The position numbers and the translations under genes were made by a program. The notes beneath the pieces were generated by a model. It was not told where the DNA came from and did no database searches. It was given only the letters and a program-made list of their open reading frames with translations. Below, piece by piece: positions 22,484 through 33,391 of a stretch of 64,000 nucleotides of DNA. The stretch's first letter is position 1; each line of letters begins with the position of its first letter. The stretch is from the NCBI GenBank assembly GCA_019137255.1, contig WPDH01000461.1, positions 42,327-106,326 of the forward strand, in the 5' to 3' direction. This DNA is from Corinectria fuckeliana. Lineage: Eukaryota > Ascomycota > Sordariomycetes > Hypocreales > Nectriaceae.

Positions 22484-23291
22484 TGTGAGGTAGCTAGCGG
22501 AGTAGCCAGCGGAGCAACAGTTGCGAGGTGTTGTATTAGATTAAAGATCCCGGTGCTTACAACGAAAGCTTGCCTGGTGTCGTTGGTAACAGAGTGAATA
22601 GATAGTAAAAGTCATCAACACTTGAGAGCCATCCCCCTTCATATTTATATCGGACTCGGATCCATTAGTCCCTTTCTCTGCAACTTACTCCCTCGTACGT
22701 CGCTCGGTTTCTCTTCTTTTGTCTTCTTTTGTCGTACAATCCGGGGGTTGTCGCATCTATGGGCCCCGAACCCGGGGTCCGCTTCTTCCACGCTAACCTC
22801 ATACTGTATTCTGAGGGCGTCTCATTGGTGTATACCATTAACATTATTAGAGTCGGATGTCTATCAACGCCGTCGTCTGCCGCGATCGACCATCTCAGCT
22901 TACTGTGCCAGATTATGGCTCATTTCAGCTGCGTGTCTAGCGCGGCAGATACAGTCTACATGACCCAAGTAAGACCCGACAATTGCCGTGTGCGGCCTTC
23001 GATGTGGCCGGCCCCGATTTCCGTTCATGATTCCCTGTGATTATTATAGTCCGGAATAAGTCGTATCAACTCCTTCATGGTGGTGTGTTGCTTCTCAGCC
23101 CAAGCTGCGTGCTTGTTCACCTCAAACCCTCCATGTTTGATCCATAGGTAGCCACCTCGCCCGGGGTATCGAACGGTATGTGTCGTGACAGCTCATCGCC
23201 AAAATAGCAGAGATAAAATGGGTCGAGGCAGGCTATTTGAGCGAAACTCACAATGATGAGTTTCAACGTCTGGCAGCTCCGAGAACTTACG
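22484..23291. other. Intergenic between reductase and Zn2Cys6 gene
   Basis: This holds the reductase promoter (near 22484-22700, with TTCTTTTGTCTTCTTTTGTC runs on +) and the 3' flank of the Zn2Cys6 gene. GTAAGT follows the stop of that gene almost at once (about 23285), so an intron in its 3' UTR is possible. No other gene is seen. Confidence 0.5.
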
Positions 23292-24901
23292 TTAGTCCGG
23301 CGAAGCTGCATCAATATAATCCTCCGGAGTTTGTATGGCCGGTAACCCTTGCGACTGGCCCAACGTATCGGCCATGAGTTCGATATGGTGCATCATTGAA
23401 GACACAAAGCCCACTTGTTCGGGTGCTTCGGTAGCCCAATGCACTCCCCATACGTCCTGTGGGATAGTATCGCCGTCCCATAGGGCAATTCGAACGGGCC
23501 ACTCGAGATGGCGCCACCATTTGGAGCCTGGCTCAAACATGCCGACGAGTCCCATCACCTCTCGTCGAGCTACATCTTTGAGCCACCATACGCTGTCCAT
23601 ACGCTTCAACAGGGCAAAGAAGCAGGCGAGGATGGCGAGGGCACGGGGTCGCTTCTTTTCCACAAGCTCGACGAACCGTCGCGAGACAGTAGCGGGGAAA
23701 GCGAGGGACGCAGCTGGATAGTAATCTTTGTGCGCCCAGTTAATGACGCAGACGGCATGGGCGTAAGCCTGGCCGATGTTGTTGGCATTGTGAGGTTCTT
23801 CCGAGGCGAGCTCTTCCTCCATACCCTCGAGGAGGTGGCCAAAGAAGGAATCGGGAGATCGAGGGTTAAGGTCGAGCTGGAAACTGGGCTGTGAGTCAAT
23901 TACCGCCTTGACTGCGTTGCTATTGCGAATCCATAGCCAAGATGTCGCTACCACGGTCTTGACACCCTGGAAGGCGTGGAACCAGGGGAGCGGCAAGGCA
24001 TATCGGCTGTTAGGGTCGTCAGGATTGGCGGCATCGTCCTTGTTAAAGACGCGACCGGCGGCGGCCTGGAAGGCGATCAATGCGGCGGTCAAGAACAGAG
24101 CCTCGGCGTTTTCGGGAGTAATTCCGGAATTGAGCGATGCGCAATAAGCAGCCAATGTAGAAGCAGAGTAAGCATGTGACGCGCGAACCAATGCCTTGTC
24201 TTCTGGGTGGAGGGAGCGGAGGTGGAGTGCCGCGACGGAAAGAATTGCATCCGCCAGGTACGGCTTGCCAGAGAAGGCCATCTGTGGCACAGCGAACTGC
24301 CAGATATCGTCGGCCACGGGTGAGTTTGTCAAGAGGGTCTTTGAAGTGACGGTGGTGTACTGATGCATCAGACGCAATTCCATCATCCGATCGCCTTGGC
24401 CGGAAAGTGAGGTCGCCGCGGGCGGTGAGGGTTGAGAGTAAATCGGACTCGGCGGAAGTGGCCTTTGACCCGTCGCCGGGGTCGGAGAAGCACGTATTGA
24501 TGGGGTCCTAGGGGTATGAAAGCTCCCAGTGGAGGGTGTCGGGGTCGGTGCTCCGGTGCTCTCGGAGCTAGATATTGCGGAGTTGACGAGGTCATCGAGG
24601 GCCTCCGGGTTACCGAAGTCGCAGAGGACTCCATGCTTGGCACAGTTGCCGCATCGCGGATGGACTTCGTCGCACTACAATGGACGAGAGAGAGAGGAAT
24701 CAGCTGAGTCCTGGCGCCATGCAGAGACAGGCGAGCGCAACTCAGTCGGCATCACACACAAAGCATCGGAGAGATGGATCGCGGAGAGGCCGGCAGAAGG
24801 CGGCGTTCGGCTCATGACAGGGGAGAACATACCTTGATCTTCCTGTTCTTGCACCTACGACACCCGGCGCGGGACTTCTTGTGGGATCGTCGGGGAGGCA
24901 T
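23292..24901 (-). CDS. Zn(2)Cys(6) transcription factor, UPC2-like layout, 483 aa, two exons
   Basis: Exon 1 (24833-24901, 23 codons) and exon 2 (23292-24674) are joined across a 158-nt intron (GTATGT...TTGTAG) that splits the zinc cluster, a common place in this family. The joined cluster is C14-x2-C17-x6-C24-x6-C31-x2-C34-x6-C41, with basic RCKNRKIKCDE. A Ser/Thr/Pro-rich linker follows (about 60-120, TPTPSTGSFHTPRTPSIRAS), then a long helical domain starting with MELRLMHQYTTVTSKTL and continuing through LADAILSVAALHLRSL. That opening is typical of the group containing yeast UPC2/ECM22 sterol regulators and many fungal paralogues, so I use 'UPC2-like' only as a structural label. Starting at any later Met would lose the first two cysteines, so the 24901 ATG is required. 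The target genes are unknown. Confidence 0.9.
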
Positions 24902-25162
24902 TGCGGAGGAGCGTGTTGAGGGTTCGGAGGTTTTCACTTGTGTTCGGTCAACTAGGTCTCGGGGAATTCACTGAGAGGACCCAGGATGGAATGCGCAGTC
25001 GCAGCATGGCCGCGGAGGCGTGTTGCCTCGTTGGAGCGGGAGGGAAGGTCGCGGAGCAGGAGCAATTGGGGTCGAGTTATCAGTTATCAGAGAAGAAGTC
25101 CCATGGCAGATTCCAGGCAACGAGCAACAAAAGAGTGGTTGAACACTAACTGTTGTTGACCT

Positions 25163-25195
25163 GGGGGGGGGGGGGGGGGGAANNGGGGGGGGGGG
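25163..25195. other. Poly-G tract with ambiguous bases
   Basis: Eighteen G, then AANN, then eleven G. The two N at 25183-25184 are undetermined bases, so the length here is unreliable and the region may be collapsed or misassembled. Confidence 0.95.
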
Positions 25196-26365
25196 AGAAG
25201 AAGGTGTGCGTCGAGATGAAGGCCCGGAGAATAGAGCCAGCGGCCAGGCACGGTCCAGGGATGGCAGGCACGGACGATGGCAAGCACGGAGAGCGGGGCG
25301 GTCGTTGTTACTTGGTAGGTAGAAATCAAGTGGGCTGGGCTGAGCAGGCGCGCTCATCAGGACCGGTCACACCAGTGGGAGGAAAACAAACAGAGAGAAG
25401 GAGGAGAGAGAGCTAGAGGGCACTGCCACAACAGGGATTGGCGTCCACGACCGCCGAGTCGGTGACGGTGACGATTTCCGGGCCGGGAAGTTGTGGAGCT
25501 GCGACAAAGGCCTTGCCTGTCTCGTCTTGTCTACACTAAACACGTGGTAGGCAGCAATGCAGGCTGCAACGAGAGGAGAGAACCAGCACAGAGAGAATGT
25601 TGGGAACGGTTGTGTGCGCTAATACGACAACAACCAAACAGACAGACAGACAGCCAGATAACTAAGTAGATGGAAGCGAAAGAGATGTCTCCACAAACAG
25701 CATGCTCCAATGCTGTTCCCCGCCGTCGGTACTCGGGGCAAGGTCACTCGCTAACTTGAAGGTAAGTAGGTTGGTAGTCTAGGTCGCACCACAGCAGCAC
25801 ACACGCGGAGCCGGGATCATTGGGCCTCCCGCCAACGAACGAGACAAAACAAGCCGCCCAGCCTTTTCAAGATCCATGATGCCCCAACTACCTAGATACA
25901 AGTACATACGTAGTAGGCGACAAGGGATGTTCAGCAGCGCAGGCATTCTGTCAAAGAGGCAATGCAGCGGTCGTGATTGGGCGGGCGAGACCGGCCAACG
26001 GGCAATACAAGGGGCCCTTCCAAACGGCCCCTTCAAAACGGCCCAGACATCCATATGATGCCCCTCCCGAGGCTCTGCCGCTCTGCTGTCTGCTGGCGGA
26101 CGCCGCGCCGCGTGGGGCATGGCCGGATGTCGTGTGTCCGAGTCGTATCATGGCTTTGGCTGGGGCCGCTGGAACTCGCCGAATGATGGGGAGAGTGGGA
26201 GACGGCACGGCCGCACGTTGGAGACGGTGAAGGGATTGCACGTCCCACGTTCATGTCCCGTTTGCTGCTACGTACTCGCCTGCGGACCGTGTCCCAACTG
26301 TTTCGTGGGAGAGTGGTTCCGACCTGTCGATGCTGAAACGATTGTCATTGCGTTTGTTGTGTTGT

Positions 26366-26420
26366 TGCTGTGCTGTGCTGTGCTGTGCTGTGTTGTGTTG
26401 TGTTGCGTTGCATTGTGTCT
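26366..26420. repeat. GCTGT pentanucleotide microsatellite grading into GTTGT
   Basis: About six TGCTG-type units are followed by three to four TGTTG units and degenerate copies. It lies in non-coding DNA. Confidence 0.9.
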
Positions 26421-26632
26421 TGTCGTGTCAGATCCTCTAGTCTGAGCGGATTTATTCTAGAAGGATGGGGTGGTTTTGAAAAGCTGGAAATGAATCCAGT
26501 CTTCCACTTTCTGCAAAGCAAGGACCAGGGGGCAGCTTGGAGTAATTTTGTCCCTGCTTCTCGCGTGCAGTGGCCTTCCATGTCAGTCAGCATTGCGAAA
26601 GCCTCAACAGTCAGCACCTCGACAAGTCGGCG

Positions 26633-26635
<3 letters not shown>

Positions 26636-26663
<28 letters not shown>
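26636..26663. repeat. CT dinucleotide microsatellite
   Basis: About fourteen uninterrupted CT units. Confidence 0.95.
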
Positions 26664-26667
<4 letters not shown>

Positions 26668-28014
26668 CTCTTTCCCAACAGCGTCACATCGCCCCAGCAG
26701 AAACCGTGGTTATACCTGTGCCTCCCACACTTTTCCTGCTGCTCCCCTTTGCTGACGACAGCGGCCACCACCACCACGAGAGGGCTACTTACCTGTGTAC
26801 ATACCTCCAAGGAACCCGAGGCCTTCCACTTTGGGGCAGGCCCCGATGGGATTGGTTTCATGGATTGGGGTTGATCCTTTGTCGAGGCATTCAATGCCAC
26901 CATTTCAATCTCATCATCATCATAGCCTTGGATCATCACAGCAAGAGGCTTGGCGCCCTCGTCACCCTCCTTTCGTGCCCATGCCACACCACACCATCTC
27001 GTAACACATCTTGCTTCGTACAAATACATCACCTCCTACCAAACAGGGCATTCCAAGTATTCCGCCGTGACTCATTTATAAGCAACTGGACGCAATGCAA
27101 TGTCATGCCATGCCAATCACGTCCTTACCTTTATTATGTCGAATCTGTGATTTCAAAGCTTCTGCTGTTCTTGTTTCTCTGGGTTGCCCCTCTTTTGCCT
27201 TTCTTGTCCTCACCAAGGAAGGCGAGCGGAACAATGCAGTTTCCATGGCGCACGCATGCTTTCGTATCTGTGCCCCTACAACACACACACAACTGATTCC
27301 CAAGTAGACTTGAATATTACTACAAACCAAGGTACCTAAGCTACCTACTTACAGTATGTAGTGAAGCAGGCCCTTTTGGCTTCGCACTTCCTTCAATTTG
27401 ACTTACATAACTACTGCTTTACTAATCCACCTCTTGATTCCACACCTGGCTTTCCGCTCCTACTTTACTTACACCCTTGTGATTCGGCTCTCTTCCGCAA
27501 ACACCACACCCCCTCCATCAAATGAGCCGCCACTGCCCGCCACCCACCTTCCGAGCCGCCATACATACCGCTACAAGTTTGACACACACCTAAAACGGCC
27601 TTGTGTACGCACAAAGTAAAAGTATCTGATAGTTGATAATTACACATTTCGTTCTCCAGAGAGGTTCGCGCGAATTCCGCCCGCAAACCACCAAGATAAG
27701 GCATTATAAGCAGTAAGTACTTAGCATCTGTCAACCGGCGAAGCGCACACCGCATTCATCGTCTCCCTCGGGTGGATTCGCTTTGCTCATCGGCCTTGTT
27801 CGCCATTGCCCATCCACCTTCTGCCCGATAGCGAGTAGCGAATGACACCATCCGCGAGATCCGCCCTAGCGAGGCCGCGCCCTTCTGGTTGCCATGTGCC
27901 TGCCCATCAACCGCCACACCTGGATGATCCGATGCGCCGCATTTCCCCTGCCGCCGTCATGGACTGTCAGGTCGTATTGCCATGTCGTATTGTCGGTCGG
28001 TCTGTCGGCTGTCG

Positions 28015-28037
28015 GTCTGTCTGTCTGTCTGTCTGCC
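28015..28037. repeat. GTCT tetranucleotide microsatellite
   Basis: Five to six GTCT units, preceded by related GTCGGTCGGTCT sequence. Confidence 0.85.
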
Positions 28038-28063
28038 GCCCCGCGATGGCCGACGGTGCGAGA

Positions 28064-28086
28064 GGGGGGAGGGGGAGGGGGAGGGG
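28064..28086 (+). other. Potential G-quadruplex upstream of CYS3
   Basis: Four runs of four to six G are separated by single A. This satisfies the usual quadruplex pattern and lies about 800 bp upstream of the CYS3 start, on the coding strand. Structure in vivo is not shown by sequence alone. Confidence 0.6.
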
Positions 28087-28879
28087 CAGTTGAGCGCCGC
28101 CTTACAAATGACACTTGGGTGATGCATCAGTGTGTGTCTGGAGGCTTCCAAAGCCTTGTCCATCAATGTGAGAGATCCGTCCATAGACTAATAATACTAG
28201 CCTACTTGCTACCTACAACAAATAAATAAATAAATAAAACCCCCTTTCCCTCGTGGGTCCATCCTTCATCAAAGAGAAGCATCAACTTACACTACACGCC
28301 CCCAGCTCTTTGCCAAACGCCCCCCATTTCACACCTTTTTTTCTGCCTTTTTTGCTGCAAAGGTCTCCCATATTTTCCTCTGTTCCAACCGCCCGGCCTA
28401 GACTCTGACGTGATTGTGTTTGAGTTTGGAGCTCTGCGACATCCGCTCTAACTATTCGTGTCTAGGTACCTAGGTAGCTACACCCGCGCATACCATACCC
28501 CAAGTCTCTTGTCCGTGTCTTATAAACCACGCCCTGCGCACCATCGCACCCTGGGATCGCGCAAACCCCGAAGACGTGACGCGAACGGAGCCGGGCAAGT
28601 TTCTGGAGAGCCGCCGAAGACAAGGCCAGATCGCGGAGGATACGAGAGTGTGACTTGGCGCAAAGGGAGTGCGTCCTCCGTGCCTTAGTTTACATAAAGT
28701 CCCCGTTCCGGTCCTCAAAAGGGCTCCTTTTTTTTTCTCCCTCCAACACCAAATTCCCCGCGTTCTGGTAGCACAACCGTCAACCACTCGGATTCCACAA
28801 GGAAACAGTCGACAATTGTCACTCACCGTCGTCGCCTTCCGTATCCAACTCCATCTCCAGACCAGACAAAGACCTCAAC

Positions 28880-30169
28880 ATGTCGGCTCTCCTCCTTCTC
28901 AGCAACTCCGACCCCGTGGCCACCCCGCCTCGCCCGCCGTCCCCCATCCACTCGTTCGGCACCCTGGCCGTCCACGCCGGATCCCCGCACGACCCCACCA
29001 CCGGCGCCGTCATCGAGCCCATCTCGCTCTCCACGACCTTCGCGCAATCGGCCGTCGGCCAGCCCATCGGCGAGTACGAGTACTCGCGGTCCGCCAACCC
29101 CAACCGCACCAACTTCGAGACCGCCGTCGCCGCCCTCGAGCACGCCAAGTACGCCCTCGCCTTCTCCTCCGGCAGCGCCACCACCGCCACCATCCTCCAG
29201 AGCCTCGCCGCCGGCAGCCATGTCATCTCCGTCTCCGACGTCTACGGCGGCACCCACCGCTACTTCACCCAGGTTGCCAAGGCCCACGGCGTCAAGGTCA
29301 CCTTCACCCCGGAGATCGAGGTCGACATCTCCGAGCACATCACCGACGAGACCCGCCTGATCTGGATCGAGACCCCCAGCAACCCGACCCTCCGCCTCGT
29401 CGACATCCGCGCCGTCGTCTCCGAGGCCCACAAGCGCGGCGTCCTCGTCGTCGTCGACAACACTTTCCTGTCCCCCTACGTCCAGAACCCTCTTGACCTC
29501 GGCGCCGACATCGTCGTCCACAGCGTCACCAAGTACATCAATGGCCACAGCGACGTCGTCATGGGCGTCGCCGCCTTCAACAGCGACGAGCTCAAGGCCC
29601 GTCTAGGCTTCCTCCAGAACGCCATCGGTGCCGTCCCCTCCGCCTTCGACTCCTGGCTCGCTCACCGCGGTCTCAAGACCCTCCACCTGCGTGCCCGCGA
29701 GGCTAGCACCAACGCCACCGCCGTCGCCACCGCCCTCGAGGCCTCCCCGCTAGTCATCGCCGTCAACTATCCCGGCCTCGATTCCCATCCCCACCGCCAC
29801 ATCGCCAAGCAGCAGCACCGCAAAGGCATGGGCGGTGGCATGCTCTCCTTCCGCATCTCGGGTGGCCACGCTGCTGCCGAGCGCTTCTGCCGGTTCACCA
29901 AGATCTTTACCCTCGCCGAGAGCTTGGGTGGTGTCGAGTCTCTCGTCGAGGTTCCCAGCGTAATGACTCACGCCGGCATCCCCAAGGACCAGCGCGAGGC
30001 TGTCGGTGTCTTCGACGACCTTGTCCGCGTCAGCTGCGGTGTGGAGGATGCCAAGGACCTCACCAACGACGTCCTTCAGGCCCTGGAGAAGGCCGTCGCG
30101 GCATCAAAGAACGGCGTCAACGGTTTCAACGGCAATGGCGTCAGTGGCAACGGTGTCAACGGAAACTGA
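28880..30169 (+). CDS. CYS3: Cystathionine gamma-lyase (PLP enzyme), 429 aa, intronless
   Basis: This enzyme cleaves cystathionine to cysteine, 2-oxobutyrate and ammonia, the last step of reverse transsulfuration, in the cytosol. The Cys/Met-metabolism PLP fold is complete: VIEPISLSTTFAQS near 44-57, YEYSRSANPNR at 66-76 (Tyr and Arg that hold the neighbour-subunit phosphate), SSGSATT at 96-102, DVYGGTHRYF at 120-129, DNTF at 193-196 (Asp to the pyridine nitrogen), and HSVTKYINGHSD with the Schiff-base Lys at 218. The C-terminal substrate region has TLAESLGG and ESLVEVPSVMTHAGIP. The motif string follows yeast Cys3 closely, closer than cystathionine gamma-synthase or O-acetylhomoserine sulfhydrylase. 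The final 20 or so residues are an unusual Asn/Gly repeat (NGVNGFNGNG). The ATG at 28880 is preceded by CTCAAC. Codon bias is extreme. Confidence 0.96.
   Translation: MSALLLLSNSDPVATPPRPPSPIHSFGTLAVHAGSPHDPTTGAVIEPISLSTTFAQSAVGQPIGEYEYSRSANPNRTNFETAVAALEHAKYALAFSSGSATTATILQSLAAGSHVISVSDVYGGTHRYFTQVAKAHGVKVTFTPEIEVDISEHITDETRLIWIETPSNPTLRLVDIRAVVSEAHKRGVLVVVDNTFLSPYVQNPLDLGADIVVHSVTKYINGHSDVVMGVAAFNSDELKARLGFLQNAIGAVPSAFDSWLAHRGLKTLHLRAREASTNATAVATALEASPLVIAVNYPGLDSHPHRHIAKQQHRKGMGGGMLSFRISGGHAAAERFCRFTKIFTLAESLGGVESLVEVPSVMTHAGIPKDQREAVGVFDDLVRVSCGVEDAKDLTNDVLQALEKAVAASKNGVNGFNGNGVSGNGVNGN
30109..30168 (+). repeat. Imperfect Asn-Gly coding repeat at the CYS3 C-terminus
   Basis: Repeats of the form AACGGCGTC/AACGGCAATGGC encode NGV/NGN units after the end of the conserved enzyme fold. 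They probably arose by slippage and make a flexible tail. Confidence 0.8.
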
Positions 30170-30546
30170 AAAGGAAGAAAAAAGGAAGAAAAAATGCGGT
30201 GATAGAGATAATAGATTTCATATTTCTGTGACGACATTTGATGGAATTTTGTTTCATCGACACAAGCGCACTTGTTAAAAGGGGTTGGTGGGGGGTGGAA
30301 GAGTGCGTATGGTCTTCGAGTTGCCTTCATGCAGCGACAAGGTAAACGGTTTGAAGTGTTATCTCTGATGTCATGGGTTGCTTGACAATAGCAAGCTATT
30401 ACTATTCGACGCTTTTAGGTATTCTATTTGGGTGTAAGGAGAAGTCAAGAACTTGCCGTGAGGAAATCATCCTAAGTTCCTCTATGTTCAGCATATTATG
30501 AACGACTCTCTCTCCCACTCCTTCTCAATCTCCGTCGCATTGTCGT
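30170..30546. terminator. 3' flanks of convergent CYS3 and F-box genes
   Basis: The gap between two stops. It has A-rich stretches right after CYS3 (GGAAGAAAAAAGGAAG) and AT-rich DNA to about 30500, fitting 3' UTRs and polyadenylation for both genes. No ORF of note. Confidence 0.5.
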
Positions 30547-32221
30547 CTATTCGTGAGTCATAAACAGGTTTTCGGTAAACTCGTTGGCCATGCTGCTGCT
30601 CGCCGTCCACTCATTCCTCCGATGATGGATTTCGTTCATGCCCTGGCACGCCGTCTCGGCGATGTAGTGCAGCTCGTCGAGTGTGTTGGAGTTGCAGTTG
30701 GGGAAGATGCCGTCGATGCTGCGCTGCCACCCAGATGTGGTGTTGGCCACTGCGGTCTGGTATGCGTTTGTGTCGTGCTCGGTAACCCGCGGTGCGCGAC
30801 TCCGCTGGTGGAGCTGGCCGAGGAGGACATCGTGCTTCGAGTCACTGGGGAAGTATTCGACCGGGTCCCCGGTGGGCATGTTGGGCTGCCGGATTCCCAT
30901 GACAACCTCGACGAAGCGTTGTGAGATGCTCCGGCCCAAACCGCAGGGGTCGGTGAGGTCGAAGTCCGGGTGGCCGAGCACATCTTCCCTCAGGTATAAG
31001 TCGTATGCCAGAAATGATGCCCGGCAAATACGCAGCTGTGGTGCAGCACATCTCAGAGCCATGGCAATCCATTGGCAATCTTCGCCGGGGCGCGTGTTCG
31101 GCATCCCGACCCAGAGTACCTTTGTCGAGTCCTCGTTCCAATCCTGCGACTGCTCTGCCTTCAGATATACCTCGTTCAGGTAGAGCTCCTGCAGCGTCGG
31201 CCCAAAGTTCTCTGCCACTCGAACCAGAACCTCGGGACACATCTCGACTCGCTTCAGCTCGAGGCACGTCAGGTTGGAGAGGATTATGTGCGGTGCTGGC
31301 AGCGATCGCGCTCGCCACTCCTCCACGGGCATCTGCCAGGCCTTGGTCTGCTTGAGGCCTCTGGGCGGCCGGTCGTCGTGATCCATCCCTATCAGACACA
31401 GGGTCTTGAGGTGCTCTGCGTTTTCCACCAGATTCCAGAGGCAGGATCCAAATAACCCCACGCGCTGAGGCTCGTTTTCGTGTCTTCGTAACGTCATGAC
31501 GAGGTGTTGCAGCTCCTCCAAGACTCTCATGATGTTCATCACATCGATGGGGTTCATCCACAGGTGGCATATTGCGATGTCCGTCACGTTCTCCAGCACC
31601 AGGGTCTTTAGCTTGGCCGAGTCCTCCTCGGGACGCTGGGCGAATGCCTTGAGGGTATTGGCGAGGATCATGGTGGCGGCGTTGCAGTGTCGGCCGACGA
31701 GCTGGAAGGGAAGGTTTACTCGCAGGCGGTCGATGTCGCGGCAGTTGAAGAGAAGATCCTCGACCGTTCGGACGTAGTCTACTTCTGTAAATGATGTCTC
31801 GTTCATGCAGTACTTCTTGTGTAGCGTGCGACAAAAGTCGGTCATGGAGGGGACGCGGGCGAAGACGGTATCGAGGAACTCCACTTCCACTATTCATATA
31901 TTCACATTAGCCGTTGCCCTGTATTCGCTTTTGGGAAGCTTCCTGAAAGAACGCACAGTCGTCTCGCAAGACCATCAGGTCGATGTAGAGACTCTTGCAG
32001 TGGTACCCGATGGTTTGCAGGGCATCTATTTGCGGTTGCGCCTCGCCGCTGGTCTTGCTCAGTCGGGAGAACTCGAGGTCAAGCGTCCGGCAGACGAAGG
32101 GCTTGAGTATCCGATCGAACACCCGGCACACGAGGCGAAGCGGGAGAATCGAGTTCTTGGGCCCGCGGGCGACGCATTGCTGGAGGATCGCGTCGACGAG
32201 CTCACGCGGGAGCTGGTCCAT
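30547..32221 (-). CDS. F-box-like protein, 535 aa, two exons
   Basis: Exons 31957-32221 and 30547-31889; the 67-nt intron has a GTGCGT donor and a GAATAG acceptor, and joins ...VLRDD to LEVEFLDTVF in frame (1608 nt). The first 50 residues, MDQLPRELVDAILQQC...LPLRLVCRVFDRIL, have the F-box pattern (LP-x-E-L-x3-I, then L-R-L-V-C-R-x-F), the site that in family members binds SKP1 of SCF ubiquitin ligases. The remainder is a helical, leucine-rich body with LRR-like stretches (LKTLVLENVTDIAICHL, LTCLELKRVEMCPEVL, LQELYLNEVYL) that could be the substrate-binding part. Such proteins form large, fast-evolving fungal families; the target is unknown. Exon 2 alone has no ATG at its 5' end, which supports the splice. 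Confidence 0.85.
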
Positions 32222-33391
32222 GGCGGACGAGAGGGGAGGGGGGACGTTGATGTGATATTAGAGAGGGGTCAGCGCCAGTCGCAGTGCATCGAGGCTGCCA
32301 GCGAGGTCATCAAGCAATGTCAGCGGAGGATTGCGTGCTTCGATCTGACGGTGGCGAGGATGGCGGTTAGTGAAGGGGTCGAACTGGGTTGGAGTTGGCC
32401 GATCCAATGTGATGTGGTGTTGATAAGCGGCGTTGGTTGCTGGACATTCTGGCGCCGTACCGCGGAATTCCAGCGGGCAGCTTGTCACTGACAGGGACCA
32501 GTTCCTCCACTGTACCGAACTCAATACCCACCCCCGCTGAAAGCCGATTCGAGATGACTGGCATGGAGCTTACCCTAGAGGTTCGCTCTATATTAAGTAG
32601 GTAATTGGATATCTTTGAGAAACTCAAACTAACACTGGATACCTACTACATATGCGAGGCAAGATGCTACTTTCTTTCCGTCTAAGTTTTGCATCGCAAA
32701 TGCAATATTCAGCCCACTTCAATGTAGTCCAGCGTACGGTGAAGTATAATTGGCTGTCGAAGGTCCGAGTAGCTGACACGATCGTGTCAACTCTGTATTA
32801 ACCTGGGAAAACACGACAATGGAGTCTAAGTTTTCAGAGGTTAACAAGTGTATCAGAAATCAAAGGACCTGGGTAATGGGTAGTCTATTTATATGCCTAC
32901 CAACCAAAAACAATCACTTGGTATGGAGCGTGGGCAGTTGCATCATCTTGGACCAATTTAGGATATCCTCCTAGCCTAGTCACGAGCTCTTCACTCGGTC
33001 TGACCAGTGTAAAAGCACAGCCCGAAAACTGGAAGCCAAGATGCTCTCTGCCAATGGGATGCCCCCAAAGCCGGCCCAGCTAGGCACTTCAACGAGTTGG
33101 GATGCAGACAATGAATCACGACACCCGCCAGGAGCCATAGGAGGCTGCTCATCTATGGTTGGACGACTTGGCTGAACACGAACCGACTCGTGGTCTTGTT
33201 TATATCCCAGGCGTCCGCCAGCTGCCAACTTCCAGCTCCCGCCTACTGCCTTCCCGCGCGTTGAACAAAGCAAGAGCATCTTCTCATCACAACCTGCAGA
33301 GCATAGCAACGACCTCACAGCTTCACCATAAGCCTTCCGAAGAAACCACCTCAAAACCTAGATAAACATCAAGCACCGCACGCCTACCAAG
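32222..33391. other. Divergent intergenic region between F-box and CVNH genes
   Basis: About 1.2 kb serving as promoter for both genes. The stretch before 33392 is C/A-rich with AACATCAAGCACCGCAC and suits a leader. Nothing else is recognised. Confidence 0.5.

Larger units (their letters stand above)
24902..28879. other. Four-kilobase divergent intergenic region between Zn2Cys6 gene and CYS3
   Basis: It holds the promoters of both neighbours. It contains a long poly-G run broken by AANN (25163-25195), a GCTGT/GTTGT array (26366-26420), a CT run (26636-26663), a GTCT array (28015-28037), four G-tracts (28064-28086), AGGTACCT-type palindromes near 27330 and CTAGGTACCTAG (28462-28473). A 308-codon frame at 26370-27296 begins inside the GCTGT array and is a repeat artefact. 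The CYS3 leader just before 28880 is C/T-rich and has no ATG in the last 100 bases. Confidence 0.6.

Noticed and set aside
21359..24901. Reductase plus Zn2Cys6 gene as a secondary-metabolite cluster
   Set aside because: No synthase, transporter or other tailoring gene accompanies them; two co-oriented genes 0.8 kb apart are not enough.
26370..27296. A 308-codon + frame between the Zn2Cys6 gene and CYS3
   Set aside because: It starts in the GCTGT array (poly-Cys/Val product), crosses the CT array as poly-Ser/Leu and has no domain or coding bias.
28823..29548. A 241-codon minus frame over CYS3
   Set aside because: Antisense of extreme third-position C bias; Gly/Asp/Val-rich with no family.
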